From: Isoetes taiwanensis
Lineage: Eukaryota; Streptophyta; Lycopodiopsida; Isoetales; Isoetaceae
Length of the DNA stretch: 64,000 nt
Assembly: GCA_021234155.1 (NCBI GenBank)
Contig: JAJEKV010000011.1
Span: 3,717,069 to 3,781,068 of the forward strand
Reading direction: 5' to 3'
Numbering within the stretch: position 1 is the first letter of the stretch; each line of letters begins with the position of its first letter. The notes under the pieces are model-generated. The model saw only the letters and a list, made by a program, of their open reading frames with translations, searched no databases and had not been told where the DNA came from. A program made the translations under genes and the position numbers. This document shows positions 11,824 through 22,001 of this stretch, in pieces.

Positions 11824-13421
11824 TCCTTTCTATTATGAAAAAATTGATAAATCAAGAAGTTTGGAGGATTATCATCCCTCGAGGCTCCACACACTGTCCT
11901 GGAATAAAGTTGATGTCTCTTTAACATATTGTATATTTGTAGTTAAAGTTTCTGATTATCGTTCTATTTGTTTCAGATGCAAAAACACTTATGCTTATTT
12001 GGTTAAATTTTGCATCCAGAAGTTACGGGGCCATTTTGCCGAGTTCCTTCAACATGGTTCTCCCAAGCACCAGAGCAAACTTTAGATTCAGTAAAAATTA
12101 TGAAGTGAAACATGCAAATAATTGTGAGCCTTATACATTTTAAGCAAGCAGAGCGGTTTAAGAAATCATGTTGGGACGACATTTATTGTGGATATGCATG
12201 ATGATGATGCAAGTTTTACCCTTTGCAGGCTTCTTTTGTAGGTTCTTCCATATTTCATCTTTGGAAGCGCCCATTAACTGCCCTAAAAGCCGACAAGAAA
12301 ACAAAGCTCCAAGCAAGTTAAAGAATCGACCTATGTTTGAGATTTTTGGGAAGAAGATTCCCTTTCTATTTGGATGCAACTTTTCATTCCGTGTACCTAG
12401 AAGTTAAGCAAATATTGAGTTCTGTCTTTGTATCCTCTAGACTTTTATCATTTTCTGTAGGACATGAACTACAGAAATACACTGTTACAGGACGTGAACT
12501 ATTCTTCTGCAGGTTTTCAACTTGGAAAGCATGATGAAATGAAAAGTCTTTGCTCAATAAGGTTCTCTATCACGGTGACATGACTATCATGGCTATTACC
12601 CGAGGGATATGAATATCATGACATTTGGATAATTAAGCATGTCTTTGGCATGCAGAGTTGGAAGGATGGTCTATCGCTTTGCATGTTTCTAAACTGCATG
12701 TTATACTTGCTTACATAGATTTCTATACAAGAATATGCATGTATACAAGAATATACATGTATTGTGTATTGCCAACTTAGTGCAGAAAGAAACTGATCTA
12801 TCTATATTTGCAAGATGTTGCCCGACAATGTCTACTAAATTTGTGTCAGATTTTCTTCATCAATGACACATCAGTTTGTATTCTTTGCAATGAAGTGCAA
12901 GAAAGGACCTAAATAATTTGCACGGTGCTATTGACAATAGGTAGTTTGATAAGAAAGTGATGGCGATTTAGACTTAGTTTTCTATTTAGACTTGAATCAC
13001 TTCAATAAATGCCATGTGGTGCATTGGTTTTCTATTGAGGCTTGAATTACTTTGAATTGCTTCAAATATCTAACTACCAACATGGTGCATTGGATGTACT
13101 CAAGTATACACAATGGATTCCACAACATACAGACATTTAAAATTTGGATGTATTCAAGTATAGACAATGGATTTCACAACGTAAAGACATTTAAAATTAT
13201 CGATAGCCAAGAAGTTGATGGAACCAAATTCTACAATACAACAATGACATAGCAATTCAAGTTCAATCCTATAAATGTTAAGACACAACCACCTTATAGC
13301 CCAGCAACGCTGGACATCTTTTCTATTATAGAAAATTTATGACACTGGAGTTTGAGCTGAACAGGTTTCTGTTCATATAGGTTCTCAACTTAGGTTTCTG
13401 TTCATATAGGTTCTCAACTTA

Positions 13422-13450
13422 TGCCCAGCAACGCTGGGCACCGTTACTAG
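13422..13450 (+). terminator. Helitron 3' terminal hairpin and CTAG end
   Basis: Stem TGCCCAGC, loop AAC, stem GCTGGGCA, then ccgttactag. In Helitrons this hairpin acts as the rolling-circle termination signal. A related hairpin-like block (tagcccagcaacgctggac) occurs 125 bp upstream at about 13296, possibly an older or alternative end. A 29-bp repeat (ggtttctgttcatataggtt...) occurs twice just before the hairpin. Confidence 0.9.
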
Positions 13451-14134
13451 TCACCTAATGTACCTTTTGGCCCTTGGGTCGTTACCGAGTCTATCGCTAA
13501 CGTTCTCATGATTGGCTGCAGGTACGTGGTGATTCTTCTCTTAATGTATCATCTTTGCTGTTATGGTGTTTTACTGGTCGAAACGGATGTACTGGTCTAT
13601 ATATACTACATTGTGTAGTTGCGGATTTAGCAGTAACTGAAAATTCATAGTTTGGGCAAAGTTGTGAGCAGCCCCATGACAAAAATATTAAGTTGACGGG
13701 TAAGACTAATTTTACTCTTTGTTAAACATTGAACATGGTGTAATAGCAGTCAAATGTGGAGCATTTTTTATAAGTAAAGCTCACACATAATACAGGTACG
13801 TTTACCTCCTGTTTTGCAGTGCATTTTAGGATGTTTTAATGGCAAGAACGTTAAACCTTATTTTATAAGGATAATGAACACTATGGAATGACTGTTCTAA
13901 TGATTTCAGCATCCCATAGAGTGGAAAAAGTTATGTTTCCAAAATAAATGATGATTGAGTCGGTAGATTCAAAAAAAGGGGGTATCAATAGTCTCTAAAC
14001 CTGTTATCCATAGATTGGTGTACCAGACTCGGATCTATCTAGATCTTTGGATGAAATGATAAAACTATGGAGGGATTGACCAAAGTAGTATGATGTGCTA
14101 GTAGGATTGTTGTCCAGACTAGTTATGTCCCGGT
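13451..14134. repeat. Tandem duplication, unit 1 right half
   Basis: This block beginning tcacctaatgtacctttt matches 15083-15738 with a few indels, for example about 17 extra bases near 14004. It is the continuation of the duplicated unit beyond the Helitron and looks intronic. Confidence 0.93.
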
Positions 14135-14174
14135 TTTTCTTTTTTTTTTCTTTTTTCTTTTTTTTTTTGGTGAT

Positions 14175-15738
14175 CTGTATAGACATTTTCTTTAAACTTG
14201 ATGTGGCAAATAAGTGGTAAAAGAACCACCCGTGGATGATTCTAAATATGCATGCCAGGGGTGACTGGTAATATATTTAAAAATACGATCCAGTCTACAC
14301 CAAAAAATAATAGGCACAAGCTTAATTCTGTCTTATCTCTAGGCTTTAATGGTGATTAGAGGTGAAAGAGCCCCCCTAAATGACGCACAATGAATTCACT
14401 AGGACTGGATTAGACTGCCGATGAAATTTATGACGAAGTTTAAGATTCTGACCTAAACAGTATGGCAGTTCCTCGAGCTGATAAAGGACTTGGCAGGTTA
14501 CATATGACCAAAAATATCTTCTAAGATTGTGGCGGGTAACTGGATCATGGGTTTTAATTCAGATGGCTGGACTGATAGCCATAGCTCTGAGGATGAGTTT
14601 TCACCAGATGGAGAGACGGAGAGGGAGCTTCTTTGGTGCAAAAATTCTGAAAAACTTGAGCAACTAAGTATGAATAGGAGAGGAGGCGGTCGGAGCTTTG
14701 ACTCCAAAAGAAGTTTCGATGATAGCAGAGGTGGATACAATGCTAAAAGAGGCGGAGGTTTTAACCGAAACCCAGGAGGTTACTTCAGGAACAGCAATAA
14801 TGAGCAATATGTTCCCGAGACACAACAAAATGAGGATGATATTGATTCGGAAAACGAAGATCTACAGGTAAAAAAGAAGATCTACTGGTAAAATGAACTA
14901 CCAAGAAAATGCATAAAGGAGCAGTCCACAAGCTGGACGGAGTTGCTGTCATATATTTGTATTAATCTATACGTTGATTATTTTACTATCATACATCTGA
15001 ATTATTTTGACTGTACATTTTTAGTAGATAGTTTAATATCAAGAGCAAAGGGTACATTAGGTGAAGGGCGAAGAGCCAAGAATCACCTAATGTACCTTTT
15101 GGCCCTTGGGTCGTTACAGAGTATATCGCTAACGTTCTCATGATTGGCTGCAGGTACGTGGTGATTCTTCTCTTAATGTATCATCTTTGCTGTTATGGTG
15201 TTTTACTGGTCGAAACGGATGTACTGGTCTGTATATACTACATTGTGTAGTTGCGAATTTAGCAGTAACTAAAAATTCATAGTTTGGGCAAAGTTGTGAG
15301 CAGCCGCATGACAAAAATATTAAGTTGACGGGTAAGACTAATTTTACTCTTTGTTAAACATTGAACATGGTGTAATATCAGTCAAATGTGGAGCAGTAAA
15401 GCTCACACATAATACAGGTACATTTACCTCCTGTTTTGCAGTGCATTTTAGGATGTTTTAATGGCAAGAACGTTAAACCTTATTTTATAAGGATAATGGA
15501 CACTATGGAATGACTGTTCTAATGATTTCAGCATCCCATAGAGTGGAAAAAGTTTTGTTTCCAAAATAAATTATGATTGAATCGGTAGATTCAAAAAAAA
15601 GGGGGTATCAATAGTCTCTAAACCTGTACCAGACTCGGATCTATCTGGATCTTTGGATGGAATGATAAAACTATGGAGGGATTGACCAAAGTAGTATGAT
15701 GTGCTAGTAGGATTGTTGTCCAGACTAGTTATGTCCGG
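14175..15738. repeat. Tandem duplication, unit 2 (empty Helitron site at 15082/15083)
   Basis: This is the second copy of the unit, uninterrupted. The left part pairs with 8296-9199 and the right part with 13451-14134. The junction agccaagaa/tcacctaat is the pre-insertion state of the Helitron site. The duplication therefore either predates the Helitron insertion or came from a donor chromosome lacking it. Confidence 0.95.
14523..14871 (+). CDS. Exon of unrecognised Gly/Arg/Asn-rich protein, copy 2
   Basis: Its predicted product differs from copy 1 at 8640-8988 by a single residue as far as I can see (Glu to Lys in GGYNAK). It ends in NEDLQ at cag/gtaaaa. It is followed, after about 1 kb of intron-like sequence, by an open stretch starting at an acceptor-like ttcag (15856). 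Joining the two gives phase 0. This copy is thus the better candidate for the functional exon. Confidence 0.5.
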
Positions 15739-15856
15739 GTTTTTTTTAGACACTTCATTTCTCTAGTTTAACTGGAGTTGCATCATATCTATTGGCAATA
15801 ATAGGAATGAACTATTGAATAGTATGTTATACTCACAAAATGGTATAACTCTTCAG

Positions 15857-16543
15857 GATGAGGAGGAGGCACAAGCGGACAATATTGAGTTTGTACCTCC
15901 AGCATGGAATAGAGACCTTGGATCGATTGGCTATGCTACAAGCAAGATTACATGTCCAAGCTATGCCGTACAGACGGTATTATGTTGCATCAAAAACCAC
16001 CAGGTACACATACAGCTACTCGAAAAGGAAGCGGCCAGGAAGCCCGAGGAATTATCTGCTATTTCACATTTGGGTTTTAATGAATGGCTGGAGTTAGTTC
16101 CCAGACTCAATAAGCTTGGTGAGGATTGGGACGAGATCGGCAAGCTCATTGAGGATATATATGATAGCCTGCCTACTAAAGTATATCACTGCACTATGGA
16201 AGAGGATAAGACCAAAAATCAATTCTTCAAAGGGGTGCTAGCTTTGGAAAAAGCCAATAAGATTAAAAAATCCAGCCTTAGTGATGTGATTATTCAAAAA
16301 ACAGACACTTATACTGATCAGGATGATGAAGATGACCCCTTTGGGGAGTCGCTCTTGTCCGAACAGGATAAAATAGACATCGGTAAAAAAGGAGCCAGCA
16401 GTGGTAATGGGGGGGATGATAAAGACTTCAGCTTCACTTTACACAACTGTCACCTTTTTCCCATTATTTCAGAAAGACTTGTTGAAAGCCACGCCATATT
16501 CTGTAATCAAGGGTCTGGAGAACAAAGAACTTTGGAGCCTTAG
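15857..16543 (+). CDS. Downstream exon(s) of the unrecognised gene
   Basis: From an acceptor at ttcag/gatgag the frame stays open for over 220 codons. It begins DEEEAQADNIEFVPPAWNRD, continues LLEKEAARKPEELSAIS and GFNEWLELVPRLNKLGEDWD, and reaches an acidic DDEDDPFGESLLSEQDKID segment. The last part (after a Gly/Asp run at about 16420) probably runs into an intron, because an acceptor-like tttcag occurs near 16471. No catalytic motif or membrane segment is visible. I do not recognise the family. Confidence 0.45.
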   Translation, partial: DEEEAQADNIEFVPPAWNRDLGSIGYATSKITCPSYAVQTVLCCIKNHQVHIQLLEKEAARKPEELSAISHLGFNEWLELVPRLNKLGEDWDEIGKLIEDIYDSLPTKVYHCTMEEDKTKNQFFKGVLALEKANKIKKSSLSDVIIQKTDTYTDQDDEDDPFGESLLSEQDKIDIGKKGASSGNGGDDKDFSFTLHNCHLFPIISERLVESHAIFCNQGSGEQRTLEP

Positions 16544-16569
16544 CCCCCATTAGCCGGGCCTCATGGATC

Positions 16570-16740
16570 ATGCTCGGGGGGATTACACCCGAGCAAGAAA
16601 AAATGGCTAAAATAGCAGCAGAAAAGATGGAGAAAATAGTGTACAAGGAAAAGTTTAAACTGAGAATTGATCATCGGTTCTTTGATAAGAAATGTAACAA
16701 GGATACGTCCATATATGTAAGGCAGAAAGGACATGTATGT
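16570..16740 (+). CDS. Possible further exon of the unrecognised gene
   Basis: The open stretch encodes GGITPEQEKMAKIAAEKMEK followed by a basic, helix-like segment. It lies in a different frame from 15857-16543, so a splice or a frameshift would be needed to join them. It ends in a low-complexity, pyrimidine-rich region. Confidence 0.3.
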
Positions 16741-17767
16741 TTTTTGAATCTAAACTTGTTTTTGGGTAGATTTAGGGCTTTTTGTATTTGTTGTTTGTTC
16801 TTCCTTCAACCTTCATTCTTCTTCTTCCATTCTTGCATCCTTCTTCCATTCCCTTTGTCATCTTCTTCTTCGATTCTTCCTCCTCTTATACTACTTCTTC
16901 CTCCTCTTATTCAAATTCTTACTCTTAATCCTCCTCTTGCGCTTCATCTTCTTCGTATTCTTCCTCCCCATTTTCGGGTTCCTCCTCTTCTTCTTAGCCT
17001 TTTCTTCTTCGGAATTCTTCCATTCTTGGTCTCAGTGGACGATAAAAAACTATTCTATTCTAATTTTTTTCCCATCTAAGAAGACGTCGTTAAAAGACGA
17101 GACCCTTCTTCTTTCCAAAATTTTTCCTTATTAGTTTTTTTATACTATTTCTTTCTAATCATTGAATTTTTTGTTTTGCATGTACACTCCTAGCAAAATG
17201 TGTTGTTCTTGCAAAACAACTTGGCACCTCTTCCAGGTAAGGATTTAATTTTTTCAATACGCTAATAAAATACTAATGCTTTATTTAGGTTAAATTGTTA
17301 TCCAAGAAGGGGACGTCATTGAAGCCACCCCTCCCCAATTGATTTTCCATATTTTTTTTTCCCTTTAAGTTGTTTATTTATACTAATATTTTACTAATCA
17401 TTGAATTTATTGTTTTGCATGTACACTCCTAGCAAATGCGTTGTTTGTGCAAAACAACTTTGCCACCTTGTACCAGGTAAGCATTTAATTTTCAATATGC
17501 TTAATGTATTGATTAATGTATTTAGCTTAATTTATTGATTAATGTATTTAGCTAAAAAAATTGGGGCTTCATTTATTTTTGTATTTTTTTAATATATTTA
17601 AGCGACATCATTTAATGACGTTAAAATCTTATATTTCTTTATTGGTTAAATTCATTTTATAGGCTTTAATATTAAATGTATTAACTTCATTCATAATAAA
17701 TGTGTTATCATTATTGTTTAAAAAAAAAATAATAATAAAAAAAAAATTAATTTTTTTTTTAATACAC
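16741..17767. other. Pyrimidine-rich and AT-rich spacer
   Basis: 16790-17020 is a T/C-rich low-complexity stretch. At about 17160-17250 and 17400-17480 a near-repeat containing ttgttttgcatgtacactcc is present twice. The stretch 17700-17760 is an A/T simple repeat. ORFs here reflect base composition only. Confidence 0.6.
17027..17066 (+). repeat. LINE-type 3' tail signature (partial)
   Basis: The string tggtctcagtggacgataaaaaactattctattc matches the second half of the 3' signature seen at 61547-61590 (ggtctccgtggacgataaaaa), followed by a short (ctatt)n tail. The left arm of the stem-loop is not recognisable here. Confidence 0.5.
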
Positions 17768-18207
17768 GTAAGCAACGTCGTTAAACGACGTTGCTTACGT
17801 GGCGCTCTTGTACGACGTCGTTAAACGACGACGTGTACGTGGCTGCCACGTCAGCAACGACGCTGGCAACGCCGCGCTGGCCGCCCGACCGCGTGGCTGC
17901 CACGTGTACGTGACGTCGTTAAACGACGTCAAACACGTGGCTGCCACGTCAGCAACCCGCTCGCCGACGCCACGCTGGCCGCCCGGCCGCGTGGCAGCCA
18001 CGTGTACGTGGCGTCGTTGAACGACGTTACGTCGTCGCTTTAAGACGACGCCGTTGCGACGCGTATAGCGACGCGTCCGCGTCGTAAAACGACGTGCAGA
18101 CGTCGTTATAGGCGTCGTTTATCGACTTTTTGGCGTCGTTCATCGACGTTCAAACGACGTCTGGACGTCGTAATAGACGTCGTAACAGGGCAACGTTTTT
18201 GTAGTGG
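17768..18207. mobile_element. CACTA-type transposon end, subterminal palindromes
   Basis: The right end reads gggcaacgtttttgtagtg, whose complement starts CACTACAAAAA, the classic CACTA (En/Spm) terminal sequence. The 440 bp inside it is GC-rich and packed with the palindrome acgtcgttaaacgacgt or close variants (near 17775, 17815, 17910 and 18012), plus many acgacgt half-sites and two copies of a ggctgccacgt block. Arrays of short subterminal repeats are the known binding sites of CACTA transposases. The end abuts an ORF of an LTR retrotransposon, which it seems to interrupt. The left end was not found. Confidence 0.8.
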
Positions 18208-18939
18208 GTACGGGGGTACCCTTGCTACTGCACCTTCTTCCTCCCGCACTATATTCGAGGGTTCCGAGCCCTCAGCTAGGGCGGGAACCCTTCTTTCCTC
18301 ATTTGACTCAGTGTCAAATGAGGACGGAGGCTTCTCGGGGTCTGGCTCCCGTATGGCGACTCCTTTGGCGGGAGTTATCTTCAATTTGCGCTTGGTGTCC
18401 TTCAGCAGCGCAGGGGCTTTTCCCTTTTCTGCCCTCAGCTTCTCCCGGTCCTTCCGTCGCCTTCTCTTCTCCTCCCTCTTCTGCTTCTTCTCTTCCTTCC
18501 TCTTGCGTCGCTCCTCCCTCTCCCTGCGGCGCTCTTCCTTCGACTTCTTCTCCACTCCTTCCTCGTGCTCTCGCTTCCTTTTCTTCTCCTTCTTGTCGAT
18601 CTTGGCGAGCTCTCTCTCGAGCTCCCTAGCCAACATATCTGCAGCTTCTTCTTCTGTGAGTTCTTCACCCCCCTCCTCAAGGTCTTGGGGCCTCTCCTCC
18701 TCCTGGTGCTCAGGGGCCTCCTCTTGGGCATCTGGGTTAGGTTGGGCCTCCTGTTCCTCCTGATCCCGCTCAGCTCGCTCCTGAGCCTGTCGGGCCTTCT
18801 GCTGAGCTGCTCGCTCTTGGGCGCTGACATAACCATGGAGCACTACCTTGCGGCGGTTTGTTTGGTTTGAGTGAATTCGAGCTGGACGCCTAAAAATCGT
18901 TTTCGGGGGCGAGCTGTTCTTCGAAGGCACTGAGGACAA
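18208..18939 (-). CDS. LTR-retrotransposon first ORF (Lys/Glu/Arg-rich), interrupted
   Basis: A 244-codon open frame starts at an ATG (18939) about 620 bp inside the primer-binding site at 19563-19574. It begins MSSVPSKNSSPPKTIFRRPA and is then dominated by long charged coiled-coil-like stretches (EERRREREERRKRKEEKKQ). It ends in VARVPPYP where the CACTA end begins, so the true C-terminus is lost. Position suggests a gag or the extra upstream ORF found in some Tat/Ogre-like elements; no zinc knuckle is seen. Other frames over this region are composition shadows. Confidence 0.55.
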
Positions 18940-19073
18940 ATGAGGAACCCTAATTTTCTATTTATAGGTAGGGGAAACTTAGGGTTTGGACCTGCAATTC
19001 CATATTGGGCCAATCTAAAGGGTATTAGTGAAGATATGAGGAGTACATTAGGTTTATTTAGCCAAAAAGCATC

Positions 19074-19373
19074 CACCACTCACACAGTGCGCCAGGATCA
19101 AATCGGGTCCCAAATGGATTTGGCCTGGGTGCACTCTGTGAGGGGTCACCTCTTTTTGGGTCCAATTTTCAATTTACAAGGGGTTTCTTAGTATTATAAC
19201 ATGCAAAACTAGCTAGAATCAAGGGAATAAGCTGAACTGCACCATTAGTTTAGCTAAATTATACATCTAACTAGGTCAACATGGGTCCACCACTCACACA
19301 GTGCGCCATGGTCGAATCGGTTTGCAAACCGAATTGGTCTGGGCGCACTCTGTGAGGGGTCACCTGTTTTTGG
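19074..19373 (-). repeat. Duplicated stem-loop in retrotransposon leader
   Basis: Two blocks, 19074-19161 and 19281-19373, each start accactcacacagtgcgcca and end near gcactctgtgaggggtcacc. Within each, the flanks are inverted repeats (ctcacacagtgcgcc against ggcgcactctgtgag), so each can fold into a hairpin with a stem of about 15 bp. They lie between the primer-binding site and the first ORF, where packaging or dimerisation signals of LTR elements are found; that function is inferred. Confidence 0.7.
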
Positions 19374-19562
19374 CCATTTTAGGTTGGATTTCTGCTAAAA
19401 TTTATTACTAACTTAGCATTGACCTATTCACTACACTAGGAATTGAAATTTTTTTTCCAAATTTCGAGATTCCTGCTTGGGTGGCTATTTTCCAAGGCTT
19501 GAATCTACTGTCAGTCCTTTGGGAAAAATGGTCAGTGCTCGATCTTGGTCTGCCAAGATCAT

Positions 19563-19574
19563 GCTCTGATACCA
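19563..19574 (-). other. Primer-binding site (initiator tRNA-Met)
   Basis: On the minus strand the sequence tggtatcagagc lies one base beyond the LTR. This is complementary to the 3' end of plant initiator tRNA-Met and is the usual PBS of plant LTR retrotransposons. It fixes the element orientation as minus. Confidence 0.9.
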
Positions 19575-19575
19575 C

Positions 19576-21185
19576 TGTGACGTCCCCTACTCCTTATACG
19601 ATGCAGACATCGTATCCGAAGGAGGAGCATTCCCTCTGACAGCTACACTGGCAGGGGCCATCCACCTGACTCCACTCCCAGTGGAATGAGCCAGCAAGGG
19701 AATAATGGATGTGTCATTCACCCGTCTCCCATCGGGTCGACCTATCTGCGAAAGCGTGAATAAACAAACATGAGCACATACTAACAGTATACCAATACAA
19801 TCACCTCGAAGGGTGAATACATCATAACCATCACATATACAACATCATCAGTATGATCAACAACAACAAGGGAACCCTACCCTGGGCTCTGACTCAAGGG
19901 GGTTCGACTGACAGCTTGGGCCTTCAGAAGTCATTGCAGATAGAATTCATGGCAATGGATTTGGCTGGCAAAGGAACATAGCTGTTGGGTAGTCCACTCC
20001 ATCCGCCCCTCCTGTACACACTTTGCAGAATGGATTGATAAGTATTGGGACTGGACTGTAACCTGCCGGGTACATAGCCAAGAGGGCTACTACTGGGTTG
20101 CATCTCCCTAGCCCCAATGAGGCAGAAGGAAGGTCGCTCTTCCTCCAAAGGCTTCCATGCCCAACACAGGTGGCTAGAGGGCCACGGCCCTTATTCGACT
20201 TGAACCCAATGGAGAGTGACGCATCACTCCACGGGTGTCGAGCCCATGCCTTGCCCACACGCAGTGACAAGGCATTAGACCTAGCTCGCTAGAATCCCTG
20301 GTAGGCTTTACACACCAGAGGGATTGATCTGTGTTGGGACAAGTACCTCCTTGTTCTGCCGGTTTGGCCCTCCACCTTCAACCCGGTGGGCTCCTGTGTA
20401 CAGGCCGCAATAATTGGGTACTAATGATACTATTCTAGGATCATCTTCTACAAGGCTGCTAGGGTCTCTACCCCCCTTCCCAATACATGGAGGTCACAGA
20501 ATGAAATACCATCATCATCACAGAACTTGAAATGAAGAATATCATAATCTATCTACCTAAACAACAGAGTTAGGTTCCTTAGTTAGGGCTTATGATCTTG
20601 GGATCTATAAGGCCTCTATGGCTGAATGCATATGCTAAACTACCTTACTGCCTAGCCCAAAGACGGTTTTGCACAACAGAATGACTGAATACCTGCTCCT
20701 TGGCCCGCTCCAGATCCTCAGAATGCATCTATGTCCCTGATCTTGCTGAAGATGGCTGCTACTCCACGAGCTGTTGTGCAAAGGGGCTTTACGGAGCCTG
20801 GCAATGCGAATTTGATTCATAGCTTGGCCGGAATGGCTCAAGAGAACCCTAAATGCGAAAGGGGAAAGGAGCTCTATGAAAACCCTAAAATGCAAAGAGA
20901 GGAAAAGGTTTAGGGTTTAAGGGAGAAACCCTTATATAGAAACCCTTAGGGTTAGGTTAAACATTGGCAAATGGGGTTTAGCCATTTGGCAATGGGGCCC
21001 ATGGGGTTATTAATTGTGTATGTTTATTTAACATGCACAATATTCAAAGTTACCCCCTAGGTGCAATCCTTGCCCCCTAGGTGCGACCTACTACAACCAC
21101 CAAGTACATGTCATCCGTGACATGTACGGGTGACGTGGCAGTATAATATACGTATTTGGGGCGTATATTATGCTGGAACGTCACA
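19576..21185 (-). mobile_element. LTR of minus-strand retrotransposon, 1610 bp
   Basis: The ends are tgtgacgtcc and acgtcaca (TG...CA with a longer inverted start TGTGACGT). The left end abuts the PBS, so this is the 5' LTR of a minus-strand element. A TATA box is at 20932-20940. Near the left end lies the palindrome-like atacgatgcagacatcgtat; near the right end is an inverted pair around gtatattata. The right end lies inside a nitrate reductase coding fragment, with flank tgggt as the probable 5-bp target copy. No second LTR was found in the window, so the element is truncated or extends through rearranged sequence. Confidence 0.88.
20932..20940 (-). promoter_or_regulatory. LTR TATA box
   Basis: The minus strand reads ctatataaggg, a strong plant TATA box. 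It is followed by caaccctaaa-type sequence and an A/G-poor leader. It lies about 245 bp from the LTR 5' end, so U3 would be roughly 21185-20905. Confidence 0.6.
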
Positions 21186-21785
21186 TGGGTGGTCCTTAAG
21201 AAATGAAGTTCGTATACATTGTTGTGAATCACAATCCAACATGATTCTGCTTTGTTATGTTTTCTAACCTCTGACATTGAAATTAGGTGGGGAACTGACT
21301 TTTCCAAGGTTGGAGTGGATGTACTTCTAGTAAGTGCAAGCTGGTCTTCCTCATCCTTTTTAGCCATCCATCCACCTGATTGATCTCCAGCCAATGTGGG
21401 ATGTTCAAAAAGAAGACCAACACCTCCTCCCTTGCGTTTGCAAGGATTTACGTGAATTTTAAACCAACAGTTATTCATCATTCCCTGTGATCATGTAAAA
21501 AATTAGCAATTATTCAAAGTCTGTAACTGGCCTTCAACAACTTTCTAATTACCATAACATTCCAAATAAGATCCTTTGGTTGAGTGTTCAAACTGTCATC
21601 CCAAGCTCGAACAACCAGTTGTTTGGATTGAAGCAACTCAATTACTTCCACATCCAATTGCCAGAAGCACCAACACCAGTATTTTCCATACTTGGTAGGC
21701 TTTTCTGGATGGTTGAGAGTGCATATTTTCCAAGTACCACCATCATCCAAACTGATCTCTACCGTAGTGACCTTCCTACAACCCC
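21186..21785 (-). pseudogene. Nitrate reductase fragment (dimerisation domain to cytochrome b5)
   Basis: Two minus-strand exon pieces are separated by a 68-bp intron (21485-21552, gt...ag). The first (21785-21553) encodes the end of the molybdopterin-dimerisation domain with [33 protein letters not shown] and [12 protein letters not shown]. The second (21484-21186) has MMNNCWFKIHVNP, EHPTLAGDQSGGWMAKK and the start of the cytochrome b5 haem domain (MSEVRKHNKAESCWIVIHNN). A single missing base shifts frame just before the His-Pro of the haem-binding HPGG motif, and the LTR is inserted right there. The N-terminal Mo domain, remaining b5 and FAD/NADH domains are absent nearby. This is therefore a dead fragment of an assimilatory nitrate reductase gene. 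Confidence 0.9.
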
Positions 21786-22001
21786 CTGTACATCCAACAC
21801 ATTATTTTACATGATGCAATTCAATTCAATAAGATATAAGATAGCATACCTAAGTATGCATACCTTGCAGATTTGGCATCCTGAAATGTAACCTAAAACC
21901 ATTAACCCTGCTTCATAATACCACATAGAAAACAAACAGACCAAAAAGTCGACAAAGGGGGGCAAAGAACAAGAATGGAAATATAAAGAACAGGGGATAG
22001 A

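Larger units (their letters stand above)
9200..13450 (+). mobile_element. Helitron, 4251 bp, non-autonomous
   Basis: The element starts TCTTATATTATAATG directly after an A and ends CTAG directly before a T. This is the Helitron rule of 5' TC, 3' CTRR and insertion between A and T without target duplication. Ten bases before the end is a perfect 8-bp stem, 3-base loop hairpin (tgcccagcaacgctgggca, 13422-13440). The paralogous segment at 15082/15083 carries the uninterrupted site agccaagaa-tcacctaat, which fixes both ends. No Rep/helicase is encoded, so it must have moved with enzymes supplied in trans. Its interior holds exon-like gene fragments, consistent with the known Helitron habit of gene capture. 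Confidence 0.93.

Noticed and set aside
13296-13314. Hairpin tagcccagcaacgctggac as the Helitron end
   Set aside because: It is not followed by CTRR at the right distance, and the empty-site comparison places the end at 13450.
17795-18020. Overlapping ORFs on both strands in the CACTA end
   Set aside because: They arise from the palindromic GC-rich repeats, which read open on both strands.
18204-18870. Plus-strand ORFs of 101-150 codons
   Set aside because: Shadows of the charged minus-strand ORF of the LTR element; Ser/Leu-rich without domain character.
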